This document shows, one piece after another, positions 6,994 to 14,253 of a stretch of 22,681 nucleotides of DNA. The notes under the pieces were generated by a model that saw only the letters and a program-made list of their open reading frames with translations, searched no databases and was not told the origin of the DNA. Made by a program: the position numbers and the translations under genes. The stretch is taken from positions 1-22,681 of IMG/VR virus record IMGVR_UViG_3300009494_000136, one strand, 5' to 3'. Origin of the DNA: a virus. Position 1 is the stretch's first letter. Each line of letters begins with the position of its first letter.

Positions 6994-8118
6994 TTATGCG
7001 CCCCAACTGGTATGAGACTCAGTATCGAGACTAAACATTCTATCTATTGTAGGCCAAGATGGGAATGCATTCAATTCGCTCTTTGTATATTCGGCTACGG
7101 GATCAACGTTACTCCATTTAGAAATTAAGATTGGTCCTTTTTTAGCTTGCAATACTTGTTTCGGAGGATTAGTTTCTTCCGCTATTGGACCATAAAGCAT
7201 ATCCCCACATTTTAATTCTTCGAGGAATGTTACATATCTATCTGCGCCAGCGCTATCCAGCCAGGGGTCAACCGTTACAATAGTATGATTTGCGTCTTCA
7301 TAACTTATTCTGGTATCTATTATGATTATAGTAGGGAACCCTTCAGATTTCAAAGCTTCATTGGCTATTTCTAACGTTGGTGCCCTCTGTTTTTTAGTCC
7401 CGCCGTATAAGGCAAAAGGAATAATAAAGTCCTTTACCTGGCTTGATACTCTAAATGCTAACCATTTAGATCTATTCATTAAGATATTTTCTATTTTTAC
7501 ATCATTATCTCTTGCTGTTTCTAAAACGGCTTCTATATCTGTTATAGGTTGTGAAGTTGCATATAAAGCAGTAGTCCAGTGTCTATTTGCAGCAGTCCCT
7601 CCAACATAAGCTTTATTGCCCGAGGGAAGGCCAAAATCTATATCAGCTTCAGTTATCACTCCTCCGGCATTTGTAGTTGTAGAAAGCGTTATTAGTCCTT
7701 TAGATAATGCTTGGAATACTATCCATTCCAATCTGGCATTTGCACCATCCACACAAGCATCTATATCCCCAAAGATAAGATCGAGTAAGGCATTCTGTTC
7801 GGGTTTGGCAGCAGCTTTCATGATATTATAGGTGTTAAGATCCTTTTCTGTCATTTTCTTTTTCATTCTAATGGCAGGGATCTCTCCTGATAATTTACTT
7901 ACTACCTTCCTTGTTTTTAATGGTGCGCTTACGTCATAAGCTACTACGTCAGCAGCTACTCTGTTTCCCTTAGAACCGATTAATGTTTCATATGATAGGT
8001 ATGGGGTCCATTTTAAAGGGAAAAAAGTAGGCCAAAATAATTTTTCGTATACTCTAGCGTTTAAATACGCTTGCATGTTTTTCTTATTAATTGCTGATTT
8101 TAATAATGAATATTCCAT
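6994..8118 (-). CDS. Major capsid protein (lambda gpE-like family)
   Basis: 374 residues, the length expected for capsid proteins of the lambda gpE-like group (HK97 fold). Features that suit this are the N-terminal segment VYEKLFWPTFFPLKW, a long alternating region with RMKKKMTEKDLNTYNIM (about 85-100) and a DARxDD-like loop (ETARDNDVKIENILMNRSKW, about 200-220), then the C-terminal strand ILISKWSNVDPVAEYTKSEL leading to FPSWPTIDRMFSL. The protein forms the icosahedral shell. It follows the scaffold and decoration-like genes and precedes the neck cassette, the canonical order. It has a very strong SD (AAGAGGTGA) in a leader nearly identical to that of the tail tube gene, consistent with high expression. 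Confidence 0.85.
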   Translation of the reverse strand: MEYSLLKSAINKKNMQAYLNARVYEKLFWPTFFPLKWTPYLSYETLIGSKGNRVAADVVAYDVSAPLKTRKVVSKLSGEIPAIRMKKKMTEKDLNTYNIMKAAAKPEQNALLDLIFGDIDACVDGANARLEWIVFQALSKGLITLSTTTNAGGVITEADIDFGLPSGNKAYVGGTAANRHWTTALYATSQPITDIEAVLETARDNDVKIENILMNRSKWLAFRVSSQVKDFIIPFALYGGTKKQRAPTLEIANEALKSEGFPTIIIIDTRISYEDANHTIVTVDPWLDSAGADRYVTFLEELKCGDMLYGPIAEETNPPKQVLQAKKGPILISKWSNVDPVAEYTKSELNAFPSWPTIDRMFSLDTESHTSWGA

Positions 8119-8162
8119 TATTTATTCACCTCTTATTATTTTATTTGTTTTGATCATTATTT

Positions 8163-8753
8163 TTAAGCAAATCTTATTCTAACAGTTAAAGCAGTCTTAT
8201 CAGCATCTGTCACAAAATATGGTAATTCTGATTCATCTACTGTTCCCCTGACAATAGCTCCTGCGAATATATTATCTGATAAAGTTTCTACGCCTGCCTT
8301 CCTTACCTCTATACTATTCCTTAAAACAGCACTTGCGGCATATAAAACAGCTCCTGTAGGATTAGCAGCTTCGCCGAGAATACTTCCCGATGCAATGGCT
8401 GCGCCAGCTTGCCCAGTAGTTGGGACTACAATAGCAGTGGCGGATACCCTGCTGATAGTTTGTGCGGTACCATTTAATTTAAGATATTCCCCTACTAAAA
8501 ACAGATGTGGAGCTTCAACGGCGACCGCTGTATCGCCAGTGGGGAATGCTGCAGTCAATCTTGCAGATTTTATTATGTTGTAAAGGCCTGCACTGGAGGC
8601 GTCAGCGTTTAGCAAAGCTCCTTTTTTTATTTCCTTAGTAGTAGTTGGAAATCTATTAGTCTTTACAGTCACTCCGCCAGGAATATCTTCTAGTATTTTG
8701 AGAAATACGGGATCATATTTGACCCCAGTTTCTTTTATAATTTGTAAACTCAT
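8163..8753 (-). CDS. Capsid decoration / head-stabilising protein
   Basis: 196 residues, Ala/Gly/Thr/Val-rich, acidic to neutral and predicted mostly beta (AVAVEAPHLFLVGEYLKLNG, SRVSATAIVVPTTGQAG, GAIVRGTVDESELPYFV). The central part (about 75-130) reads like a small beta-barrel or Ig-like domain describing a coating value and transition, as in head decoration or fibre-base proteins found between scaffold and capsid genes of Firmicutes phages. It would bind the outer capsid surface. SD GAGGTGA lies about 10 nt before the ATG. No family motif was recognised with certainty; the position between scaffold and capsid genes is the main evidence. If the phage glycosylates its virion, this surface protein is a candidate acceptor. 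Confidence 0.6.
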   Translation of the reverse strand: MSLQIIKETGVKYDPVFLKILEDIPGGVTVKTNRFPTTTKEIKKGALLNADASSAGLYNIIKSARLTAAFPTGDTAVAVEAPHLFLVGEYLKLNGTAQTISRVSATAIVVPTTGQAGAAIASGSILGEAANPTGAVLYAASAVLRNSIEVRKAGVETLSDNIFAGAIVRGTVDESELPYFVTDADKTALTVRIRFA

Positions 8754-8787
8754 TATATTTTCACCTCGTTAAATTTATTTGTTTACT

Positions 8788-9543
8788 CTATTTTTCTTTG
8801 ATTTCTTCGCCTTTTTTGATCTCTTTTTCGCTTAATCCCTGGAAAGGTTGATTAGCAACACCCTCGTTTTTTTCTTTAGCAAAAGTAATCGCTATTTCTT
8901 CTTCAATAGTTCCTGCTGCTTCGCCCTTTGCAGGTGCTCCACCTTCTTCTTTTAATTTCTTGTCAATTTCGGCTTGTTTAAGTCCGAGAACCTCGTCCTT
9001 TAAACTGTTTACGCTTCCTTCAATATCTTCATCTTTATCGACTGTAATATATTTTGAGAATCCTTCACTTAAGCCTGCTTTTTTTAAAGAGTCCTTTATT
9101 AAAGTTTCCCTTTTTGCCTTAACAGTTGTTTCAGTTACACCTTTTACCAGGTTGGTTAAGTTTCCGATTTGTTCAGTTAGATTAGCTATTGTCTTTTCAG
9201 TTTCGCTCATATTCGCCTGCCCTTTCTTTTTTTCTTCATCTGCTTTTGTTTTTGCAATAGCTTCCTCTTTTTCTTTTGACAGTTTAAGGTCATGAGTAGC
9301 GATAGCCTGCGACACTCTCCTGTCCGTTTCACTCTGTAGGTGCTTATTAAAACTTTCTTCCAGCCCAGCCTTTTTGATTGCTTCTTTTAGCTGTTCTGGA
9401 GTAAGCTCTACCTTACCTTTTAACTTTTCAATCTCTGCTTCGATTTCTGACTCATTAATTATTTTGATGTCTTTTGCTAATTCCTCATCAAGCCCTGCTT
9501 TCTTCAGTGCTTTTTTAACTAAAGTTGTTAGCTTCTCATCCAT
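8788..9543 (-). CDS. Capsid scaffold protein (DUF4355/GPO-like)
   Basis: 251 residues, extremely rich in Lys, Glu and Ala, predicted almost wholly coiled coil, with a central segment (SETDRRVSQAIATHDLKLSK, residues about 71-90) that closely resembles the E-x-D-R-R-V-x-x-A motif of clostridial and bacillary phage scaffolds. Scaffolds direct capsid subunits into a correctly sized procapsid and then leave or are cleaved. Three copies of a short motif, L-x-x-L-K-K-A-G-L-x-E-x-x-x-K, occur at about residues 8-25, 52-69 and 148-166. The C-terminus is polar and Gly/Glu-rich. The SD (AAAGGAG) lies inside the final codons of the upstream HNH gene, 6 nt away, so the two are probably translationally coupled. 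It lies two genes ahead of the capsid gene, as expected. Confidence 0.8.
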   Translation of the reverse strand: MDEKLTTLVKKALKKAGLDEELAKDIKIINESEIEAEIEKLKGKVELTPEQLKEAIKKAGLEESFNKHLQSETDRRVSQAIATHDLKLSKEKEEAIAKTKADEEKKKGQANMSETEKTIANLTEQIGNLTNLVKGVTETTVKAKRETLIKDSLKKAGLSEGFSKYITVDKDEDIEGSVNSLKDEVLGLKQAEIDKKLKEEGGAPAKGEAAGTIEEEIAITFAKEKNEGVANQPFQGLSEKEIKKGEEIKEK

Positions 9544-9548
9544 CTTAC

Positions 9549-9995
9549 TTAATCTCCTTTATTTTTATTTTTTATTTTAAATTGCTTATTTAAATATCCT
9601 TTTAACTGAAGATATTTCTGAAGATATGCAAAATCCCCATGTTCGTATGCTTCTACCATTCGATGGCATCGAGAGCATATCCATATTCCTTTAGATAAAT
9701 TATCATCCCAATGATGATAATGTGGTTTTTTGATAGTTCTTCCGCAAAGCTCGCAATTGTCAGTCCATTCTCGTTTATTTAATCCATTAATTTTATTCTT
9801 TCCAGTACCCGTTCCTAACCTATGTTTTCGATTCCAAGCTAATGTTTTCTCTCGATTTAATTCTCTGCGGATTTTTATTTCTTCTTTATGTTCTTCCCGA
9901 TATAATTTACCGTAAGCTTTTACTCTTTCTTTATTTTGTCTATACCATTCTCTATGTGAAGCTTTACGTTGTTCATATTTATCTTTATTGTCCAC
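9549..9995 (-). CDS. HNH endonuclease-like protein
   Basis: 148 residues starting at a GTG (9993-9995) with SD AAAGGAT about 5 nt upstream. The first 65 residues are a highly basic helix. An HNH/zinc module follows: C81-x2-C84, H92-x-H94-H95, and C107-x2-C110-H111, with WICSRCHRMVEAYEHGD resembling the C-terminal part of the His-Cys HNH fold. Likely a free-standing homing endonuclease, although some phages use HNH proteins next to the packaging genes as accessory factors. That role is less likely here because the gene lies next to the scaffold rather than the terminase. It is the first gene after the terminator at 10037-10089 and its end carries the scaffold SD. Function is inferred from motifs only. 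Confidence 0.75.
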   Translation of the reverse strand: MDNKDKYEQRKASHREWYRQNKERVKAYGKLYREEHKEEIKIRRELNREKTLAWNRKHRLGTGTGKNKINGLNKREWTDNCELCGRTIKKPHYHHWDDNLSKGIWICSRCHRMVEAYEHGDFAYLQKYLQLKGYLNKQFKIKNKNKGD

Positions 9996-10036
9996 TACTT
10001 ATCCTTTATATTTTTATTTTTTATTTTCTCCCAATA

Positions 10037-10089
10037 AAAAAGAGAGCCATTCTAATATCTTAATTATATTTTAGAGTGGCCCTCTTTTT
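10037..10089. terminator. Rho-independent terminator hairpin (works on either strand)
   Basis: A 19-bp stem pairs 10037-10055 (AAAAAGAGAGCCATTCTAA) with 10071-10089, with a single A-C mismatch and one wobble pair per strand and a 15-nt AT-rich loop. The base of the stem is A5 on one side and T5 on the other, so a U-tract follows the hairpin in both directions. On the minus strand it lies between the 34-residue membrane peptide gene and the HNH/scaffold/capsid genes. Confidence 0.8.
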
Positions 10090-10098
10090 GGAGCTCTA
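10090..10098 (-). promoter_or_regulatory. GAGCTC box, copy 1 (upstream of terminator hairpin)
   Basis: The minus-strand sequence TAGAGCTCC, then 4 nt, then AGAGGGCCA (start of the hairpin) matches the arrangement at 22592-22613, where TAGAGCTCC, 4 nt and AGAGAGCCA precede another hairpin; 18 of 22 bases are identical. The shared box plus hairpin suggests a common RNA or DNA regulatory element. No function is known. Confidence 0.5.
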
Positions 10099-10118
10099 AT
10101 TAATTTATTTGTTAAAGA

Positions 10119-10223
10119 TTATTTTTGGAGATTATATACTTTTATATGTAAATAAATACAACATCCTATACCGGAAATCGCAATAACCCCTGCACATATA
10201 TAACCAGCTATTATTGATTCCAT
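10119..10223 (-). CDS. Small single-pass membrane peptide
   Basis: 34 residues from an ATG at 10221-10223, with SD AGAGGAT about 6 nt upstream. Residues about 4-27 form one hydrophobic segment (IIAGYICAGVIAISG followed by IGCCIYL), with two adjacent Cys, then a short polar end (HIKVYNLQK), so it should insert as a single-pass inner-membrane peptide. A perfect consensus promoter lies directly upstream and a strong terminator directly downstream, so it may be an independent short transcript. Small holins, superinfection-exclusion peptides or toxins are conceivable, but nothing in the sequence picks one; no lysis gene lies nearby. The ORF is real in the sense of start, SD and promoter; function is unknown. 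Confidence 0.6.
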   Translation of the reverse strand: MESIIAGYICAGVIAISGIGCCIYLHIKVYNLQK

Positions 10224-10242
10224 GATTAATCCTCTTCTTAAA

Positions 10243-10271
10243 ATTATATATTAAAAATATTTACCTGTCAA
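10243..10271 (-). promoter_or_regulatory. Perfect-consensus sigma70 promoter
   Basis: On the minus strand, TTGACA (10266-10271) and TATAAT (10243-10248) are separated by exactly 17 nt. The -35 box overlaps the stop codon of the methyltransferase gene. Initiation would fall near 10236, giving a leader of about a dozen bases that consists essentially of the SD for the 34-residue membrane peptide. Confidence 0.8.
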
Positions 10272-10936
10272 TGTTTAAAATATTTTTGGTAATTATAGAA
10301 TATTACATCTATCTTTACAAAGATATAACTCGTATATTGTAAAGGAAAATCTATCCCGTAGATATCTATTTTAGTTGGCCCGAAGCCAATTGAGCTGAAC
10401 ATGTGTAAAATATTAACCATGAAATATGCTTCATCCACGACCTGAAGCCTTTCGGGATAATTCTTCACCATCCAAAATTGCAATCTTGGATCAGGAATAT
10501 TAAGATAGATGATGGTATTCTCGTGAGTGTATTTTTTTATATTTTCTATTAGTCCTGAAATATTCTCTTTTGGTATGTGTTCCATCACGTCCACTAGACA
10601 TATTATATCAAATTTCTGCTTTTCGAGATCAGCTTTAGTTATATCGCCAACAATATATTTGATATTTTTATGAATTGAATTTTCCTTTGCGTATTTGATT
10701 AATTTAGGTGATAGATCAACTCCAGTTACTTCTGCGCCTAATTCGGCTATATATTTTGTAGTGATTCCAGTGCCACAACCTAGATCAAGGACGTTCATAC
10801 CTTTTTTGATTATAGTTTTTAAATCTTTTTTGATTTTAACATGCCGGGGGTTTTCATGAGTATGATCATGCTTAAGATGGTCAAGAAAATTATCGTAATA
10901 GGTCTGTATTTCATTTGTAGTAATCTTTAGTTTCAT
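10268..10936 (-). CDS. SAM-dependent methyltransferase (class I)
   Basis: 222 residues. Class I Rossmann methyltransferase of the UbiG/Methyltransf_11-like type: motif I VLDLGCGTG (49-57), the acidic ribose-binding position in VTGVDLSP (70-77), and motif DIICLVDVMEHIPKE (about 114-128) with the post-motif hydrophobic strand. It would transfer a methyl group from S-adenosylmethionine. Following the glycosyltransferase gene with a 1-nt gap, it probably modifies a sugar, as methyltransferases in surface-polysaccharide clusters do, but a DNA, lipid or small-molecule substrate is not excluded. It is the last gene of the sugar block; its stop overlaps the downstream promoter's -35 box. Confidence 0.85.
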   Translation of the reverse strand: MKLKITTNEIQTYYDNFLDHLKHDHTHENPRHVKIKKDLKTIIKKGMNVLDLGCGTGITTKYIAELGAEVTGVDLSPKLIKYAKENSIHKNIKYIVGDITKADLEKQKFDIICLVDVMEHIPKENISGLIENIKKYTHENTIIYLNIPDPRLQFWMVKNYPERLQVVDEAYFMVNILHMFSSIGFGPTKIDIYGIDFPLQYTSYIFVKIDVIFYNYQKYFKH

Positions 10937-10937
10937 T

Positions 10938-11891
10938 TTATATAGCCTCCAATATTTTCTTTATTTGCCTAATTTGATTATTTAACGTCCAATCTCTATC
11001 AATTACCCAATCCCTATACATTTTCGAATAATATTCATTAATTTTTACTCTATTAGCCGCCTGTTCAACCGTATTAAAAAGGACTCTCAAAGAAGAATCT
11101 AAATTAGCGTATAATTCTTTTGCACCCCTAAAATTATGTATAACCGGTTTAATACCTCTCGCCATAGCCTCCGTTATAGCCAACGAGTGCCCTTCGTGAA
11201 TACTTGTGTGTAGTAAATAATTCTTATCTTCCCAAAATTGTTCCATATTTTCTACCCATCCGTAGAATTTTATATTATCTTGTAATCCCATCTCTTTAAT
11301 CATGTATTCCAGATAGATTTTATATCGTGTATCCTGGAATGAACCCGCTATATGGAGTGTATAACGCTTATCAATATCGACTAGTTTTTTCATTATCTGC
11401 AATGTCATTGGAGGATTTTTCTTATGATTAATATAACCTACCCAGGCAATATTATAACCTCCTTCCCGCTTTTTAAAGGGGATATTTCCTATATCGATCC
11501 CATTATATATGACTTCGGATTCAACCTTTTTATCTATATCGGGAATAGTTTCCTTTAATATATCCCTGATATGCGGTGCTACAAAGATTAACCTGTCTAC
11601 CGCAAACCAGTTAATTTGTTTTGGGAAGTCTGTAAAGATTTCGTAACTATGGAGTCTTACAATTACTTTTTTGCCTCTAATGCCCTCCTCTTGTATGTAG
11701 TTGGTACCGACTATAGTAGATTGATTTGCCCATTCAAAGAAGATTATATCAGTGCATTCGATTGCATTATATATGTCCTGTTCGGTTTTGATTATATATT
11801 TTCTCACCATATAATCATTCGATAATTTTTCTATTATTGGATCTATAAATTGATCAAGCCCTATCATACAAATAAATCCTATTCTCTTCAT
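10938..11891 (-). CDS. Family 4 (GT-B) glycosyltransferase
   Basis: 317 residues. The C-terminal nucleotide-sugar-binding half has the GT4 E-x7-E motif, EGHSLAITEAMARG, with the two Glu at 233 and 241, preceded by YNIAWVGYINHKKNP (about 146-160) and LHIAGSFQD. The N-terminal acceptor domain is shorter than usual (about 130 residues), so the whole protein is smaller than the typical 370-400. It would transfer a sugar from a nucleotide donor to an acceptor in the cytoplasm. Its place directly after the sugar-nucleotide enzymes and the zincin suggests that it uses the product made there. Specificity cannot be read from sequence. Confidence 0.87.
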   Translation of the reverse strand: MKRIGFICMIGLDQFIDPIIEKLSNDYMVRKYIIKTEQDIYNAIECTDIIFFEWANQSTIVGTNYIQEEGIRGKKVIVRLHSYEIFTDFPKQINWFAVDRLIFVAPHIRDILKETIPDIDKKVESEVIYNGIDIGNIPFKKREGGYNIAWVGYINHKKNPPMTLQIMKKLVDIDKRYTLHIAGSFQDTRYKIYLEYMIKEMGLQDNIKFYGWVENMEQFWEDKNYLLHTSIHEGHSLAITEAMARGIKPVIHNFRGAKELYANLDSSLRVLFNTVEQAANRVKINEYYSKMYRDWVIDRDWTLNNQIRQIKKILEAI

Positions 11892-11892
11892 C

Positions 11893-12210
11893 TTACTTCT
11901 CCTTCTTAGCCTTGATTGTGAAATTATCGCTTAAAACTTGAAATAATCCATTCGATAACCTACCTACTTCTTTCTCGTTAAGAGAATCATTGTTATAATG
12001 TCTATCTATTCCGTGCATAATTTCATGAAAGAATGTTTCCTCTATTTCAGATTGTGCCCTTGGTCGTTTAGATTTATAATATTTACAAAGTCTAATTTCC
12101 TTAAAATCATTATTATAATTACCTATTAATCTTTCTTTAGAAAGCCCTTCATCATCCCATATTACTTTATAATTATGTCCAGCTATTCTTATCCTTTTTG
12201 GTATTTTCAT
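11893..12210 (-). CDS. Zincin-like metallopeptidase (phage HExxH protein)
   Basis: 105 residues. A helix carries F-F-H62-E63-I-M-H66-G, the HExxH zinc motif, and a further acidic residue in LNEKEVGRL (Glu79/Glu81) is the likely third ligand. The N-terminal strand-rich part (IRIAGHNYKVIWDD, GNYNNDFKEIRLC) matches the small phage proteins of this kind often found in Firmicutes phages. A peptidase role is predicted by the motif but substrates of this family are unknown. It lies in the sugar block, 7 nt after the acyltransferase stop and 1 nt before the glycosyltransferase start. It does not belong to sugar metabolism, so it may simply be a small accessory gene in the same operon. Confidence 0.75.
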   Translation of the reverse strand: MKIPKRIRIAGHNYKVIWDDEGLSKERLIGNYNNDFKEIRLCKYYKSKRPRAQSEIEETFFHEIMHGIDRHYNNDSLNEKEVGRLSNGLFQVLSDNFTIKAKKEK

Positions 12211-12217
12211 AATTGAT

Positions 12218-12937
12218 TTATCCTACATAGAATTTTTGATTCTCAATTAACTGATCACTGAGTACATTCCGAATAACCCTTGCCGGTGCTCCCATAACTA
12301 CCATTCGAGCAGGCACATCTTTTGTAACTACACTCCCCGCCGCAATCAGGGCATCTTCTCCTATAACCTTACCCGGAAGAATAACCGCCCCCGCTCCGAT
12401 TCTACCGCCTTTTTTAACTGTAATGCCTTTAAAATGTTTTTTCCGTTCTTCTGTCCGGCCTATATAATTATCGTTACTTGTTACTACACCGGGAGCAATA
12501 AAAACATAATCGGCTAAATCAGAATAAGCAGTTATATAACAATTACTTTCTAATTTGCAACGCTTGCCTATTTTTACATAATTCTCTATCGTTACGCCCC
12601 TGCCTATAATAGTATATTCATCTATACTGGTATTTTCCCTTATAGAAGCTAAATCTGCAACTAAAACATGATCAGCGATATCAGAACAGATATATATTAT
12701 TGCATTAGCCCCAATTAAACAATTATTACCGATATAGGTTATGGTTAGATCAAGTTCTTCTTTGAAGATGCTTAGATCTGCCCTCATAGGACGTTTCCCG
12801 ATTATAGCATTATCATCAATCCGAACATCGTTACCAATTATAGTGCCACTTCTGATAATTACATTATAACCAACTTGGAAATTATCGCCAATTATTACAT
12901 TATCTTCGATAATTACATTTTTATCCTTTAATTTCAT
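12218..12937 (-). CDS. Hexapeptide-repeat sugar N-acyltransferase (WbpD/WlbB-like)
   Basis: 239 residues, almost wholly made of left-handed beta-helix hexapeptide repeats ([LIV]-G-x4): VIIGDNFQVGYNVIIRSGTI, NAIIGKRPM, YIGNNCLIGANAIIY and so on, ending GEDALIAAGSVVTKDVP and GAPARVIR. The loop in APGVVTSNDNYIGRTEERK is typical of acetyl-CoA-dependent acyltransferases acting on UDP-amino sugars. In the proposed route it would acetylate the 3-amino group made by the aminotransferase. It overlaps the upstream oxidoreductase gene by 4 nt (ATGA), so the pair is co-translated. Family is clear; the exact acyl group and sugar are inferred from the neighbouring genes. Confidence 0.85.
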   Translation of the reverse strand: MKLKDKNVIIEDNVIIGDNFQVGYNVIIRSGTIIGNDVRIDDNAIIGKRPMRADLSIFKEELDLTITYIGNNCLIGANAIIYICSDIADHVLVADLASIRENTSIDEYTIIGRGVTIENYVKIGKRCKLESNCYITAYSDLADYVFIAPGVVTSNDNYIGRTEERKKHFKGITVKKGGRIGAGAVILPGKVIGEDALIAAGSVVTKDVPARMVVMGAPARVIRNVLSDQLIENQKFYVG

Positions 12938-14070
12938 AGCATCCTCCCGAAATCATTAGATTTTATATCCATATTCTCATTATACCTAATAGTTCTAGAT
13001 AATCTCTGAGACTGATAAGCCATTAAGATTATACTCAGTGATTTTATCCCTTCATCCCCACTGATCAATGGTTCTCTATTATTTCCAACCGCATCTATAA
13101 AATCTTGATAAAGTGGAATGTGTCCATCACCATAAATATTATCAATATCTAAATTATATTCTTTCTGTACCTGTTCTAACGAATCTTTTTTGTCCTCAAA
13201 ATCCCAGATTAATATTTTATTTAAAGCAAGTCCGCCAATAACTGCAGTCCCCTTTTCACCTAAGATGGTAAGTGTTTCCTCTAAGTTTTTAGGATATACA
13301 TTTACAGTACCCTCAATGTTTCCGATGGCACCGTTAGCAAATTTAATTATTATGCTTCCATAATCTTCGGTTTGTATATAGGGGTGCATGTAGTTAGCAG
13401 TCTGTCCATATACTGATTTTATTTCACTGTTTATCATCCATTGAAGTAAATCTATATTGTGGGTACATTGATTTATTAAGCAACCGCCGTCTAACTTCCA
13501 AGTGCCTCGCCAATTAGCCTTATCGTAATATGCTTTATTTCGATTCCAGAGGATTCGAGCAGTACCAGCAAAGATTCGCCCAAATCGCCCTTCATTAACT
13601 GCCTGCCTTAGCTTTTGAATAGGCTTATTAAATCTATTTTGGTGACAGACTGCCAGCTTAAGCCTATTTTGCTTAGTTGTATCTATCATCTTGTTAGCGT
13701 CTGTTATTGACATTGCCATCGGTTTTTCTACGATAACGTGCTTGCCGTGGTCTAAGCAATAGAGAGCAATTTTAGCATGGTAGCCCGATTCGGTACAGAT
13801 AGAGCAGATGTCTATATCTTCTTTTTTAAGCATTTCTTTGTAATCGGAATAGATGTTAATTTTTTCTGGCTGTATGATCTTCTCAAGATTTATAGGAATA
13901 TCTATTTCATGTGTATATATTTGATAGCCTAATTTTTCTAATGCAGCTTTACCCTCTAAAATATCACAAAGAGCCACTGCCTCTATATCTTTATAATTGG
14001 CTAATACAGCTTTTAAGTGATTATCTGATATCCTACCGCAACCTATTAAGGCTAATCTTAGTTTATTCAT
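12934..14070 (-). CDS. Gfo/Idh/MocA sugar-nucleotide dehydrogenase (WbpB/WlbA-like)
   Basis: 378 residues. N-terminal NAD-binding Rossmann domain (RLALIGCGRISDNHL, residues 5-19) with the family's E-K-P motif (VIVEKPMAMS; Lys116), then an alpha/beta domain with the D-G-G (194-196) and H204-N-I-D207 catalytic region (KLDGGCLINQCTHNIDLLQW). The downstream GNIEGTVNVYPKNLEETL strongly resembles WlbA/WbpB enzymes, which oxidise the 3-hydroxyl of UDP-N-acetylglucosaminuronic acid ahead of transamination. The subgroup call rests on this and on the adjacent aminotransferase and acyltransferase. It overlaps the small gene upstream by 4 nt (ATGA), with SD AAAGGGG. Confidence 0.88.
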   Translation of the reverse strand: MNKLRLALIGCGRISDNHLKAVLANYKDIEAVALCDILEGKAALEKLGYQIYTHEIDIPINLEKIIQPEKINIYSDYKEMLKKEDIDICSICTESGYHAKIALYCLDHGKHVIVEKPMAMSITDANKMIDTTKQNRLKLAVCHQNRFNKPIQKLRQAVNEGRFGRIFAGTARILWNRNKAYYDKANWRGTWKLDGGCLINQCTHNIDLLQWMINSEIKSVYGQTANYMHPYIQTEDYGSIIIKFANGAIGNIEGTVNVYPKNLEETLTILGEKGTAVIGGLALNKILIWDFEDKKDSLEQVQKEYNLDIDNIYGDGHIPLYQDFIDAVGNNREPLISGDEGIKSLSIILMAYQSQRLSRTIRYNENMDIKSNDFGRML

Positions 14071-14246
14071 TTATCCCCTTTAATATTTGTAATTTTATCA
14101 ATTAATAAAGCGTAAAATTTCTTTTGTTTATCGTTATGTGCATTATAATATTCTGGTTCAATTAAATCTCTTATAAATATTAATAATTCATCTTTTGTTT
14201 TTACCTTTATTAATTTTGCTTTTAATTTTTCATCTGGATGTATCAT
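14067..14246 (-). CDS. Small protein of unknown function
   Basis: 59 residues, charged (Lys, Asp, Glu) and predicted helical (KLKAKLIKVKTKDELLIFIRDL, KKFYALLIDKITNI), with no recognised motif. Strong SD (AGGAG) 6 nt before the ATG; that SD overlaps the stop of the aminotransferase gene, and its own stop overlaps the next start as ATGA. The tight coupling on both sides shows it belongs to the sugar block operon, but its role is unknown. Confidence 0.6.
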   Translation of the reverse strand: MIHPDEKLKAKLIKVKTKDELLIFIRDLIEPEYYNAHNDKQKKFYALLIDKITNIKGDK

Positions 14247-14253
14247 TTATCTC

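Noticed and set aside
9196-9212. Internal ATG in the scaffold gene (codon 112) as a second start, like lambda Nu3
   Set aside because: Only a partial SD-like AGG upstream; not enough to claim a second product.
9842-10063. Plus-strand ORF of 73 hydrophobic residues
   Set aside because: Antisense of the basic HNH gene and terminator; hydrophobicity comes from complementing Lys/Arg-rich codons, and there is no SD.
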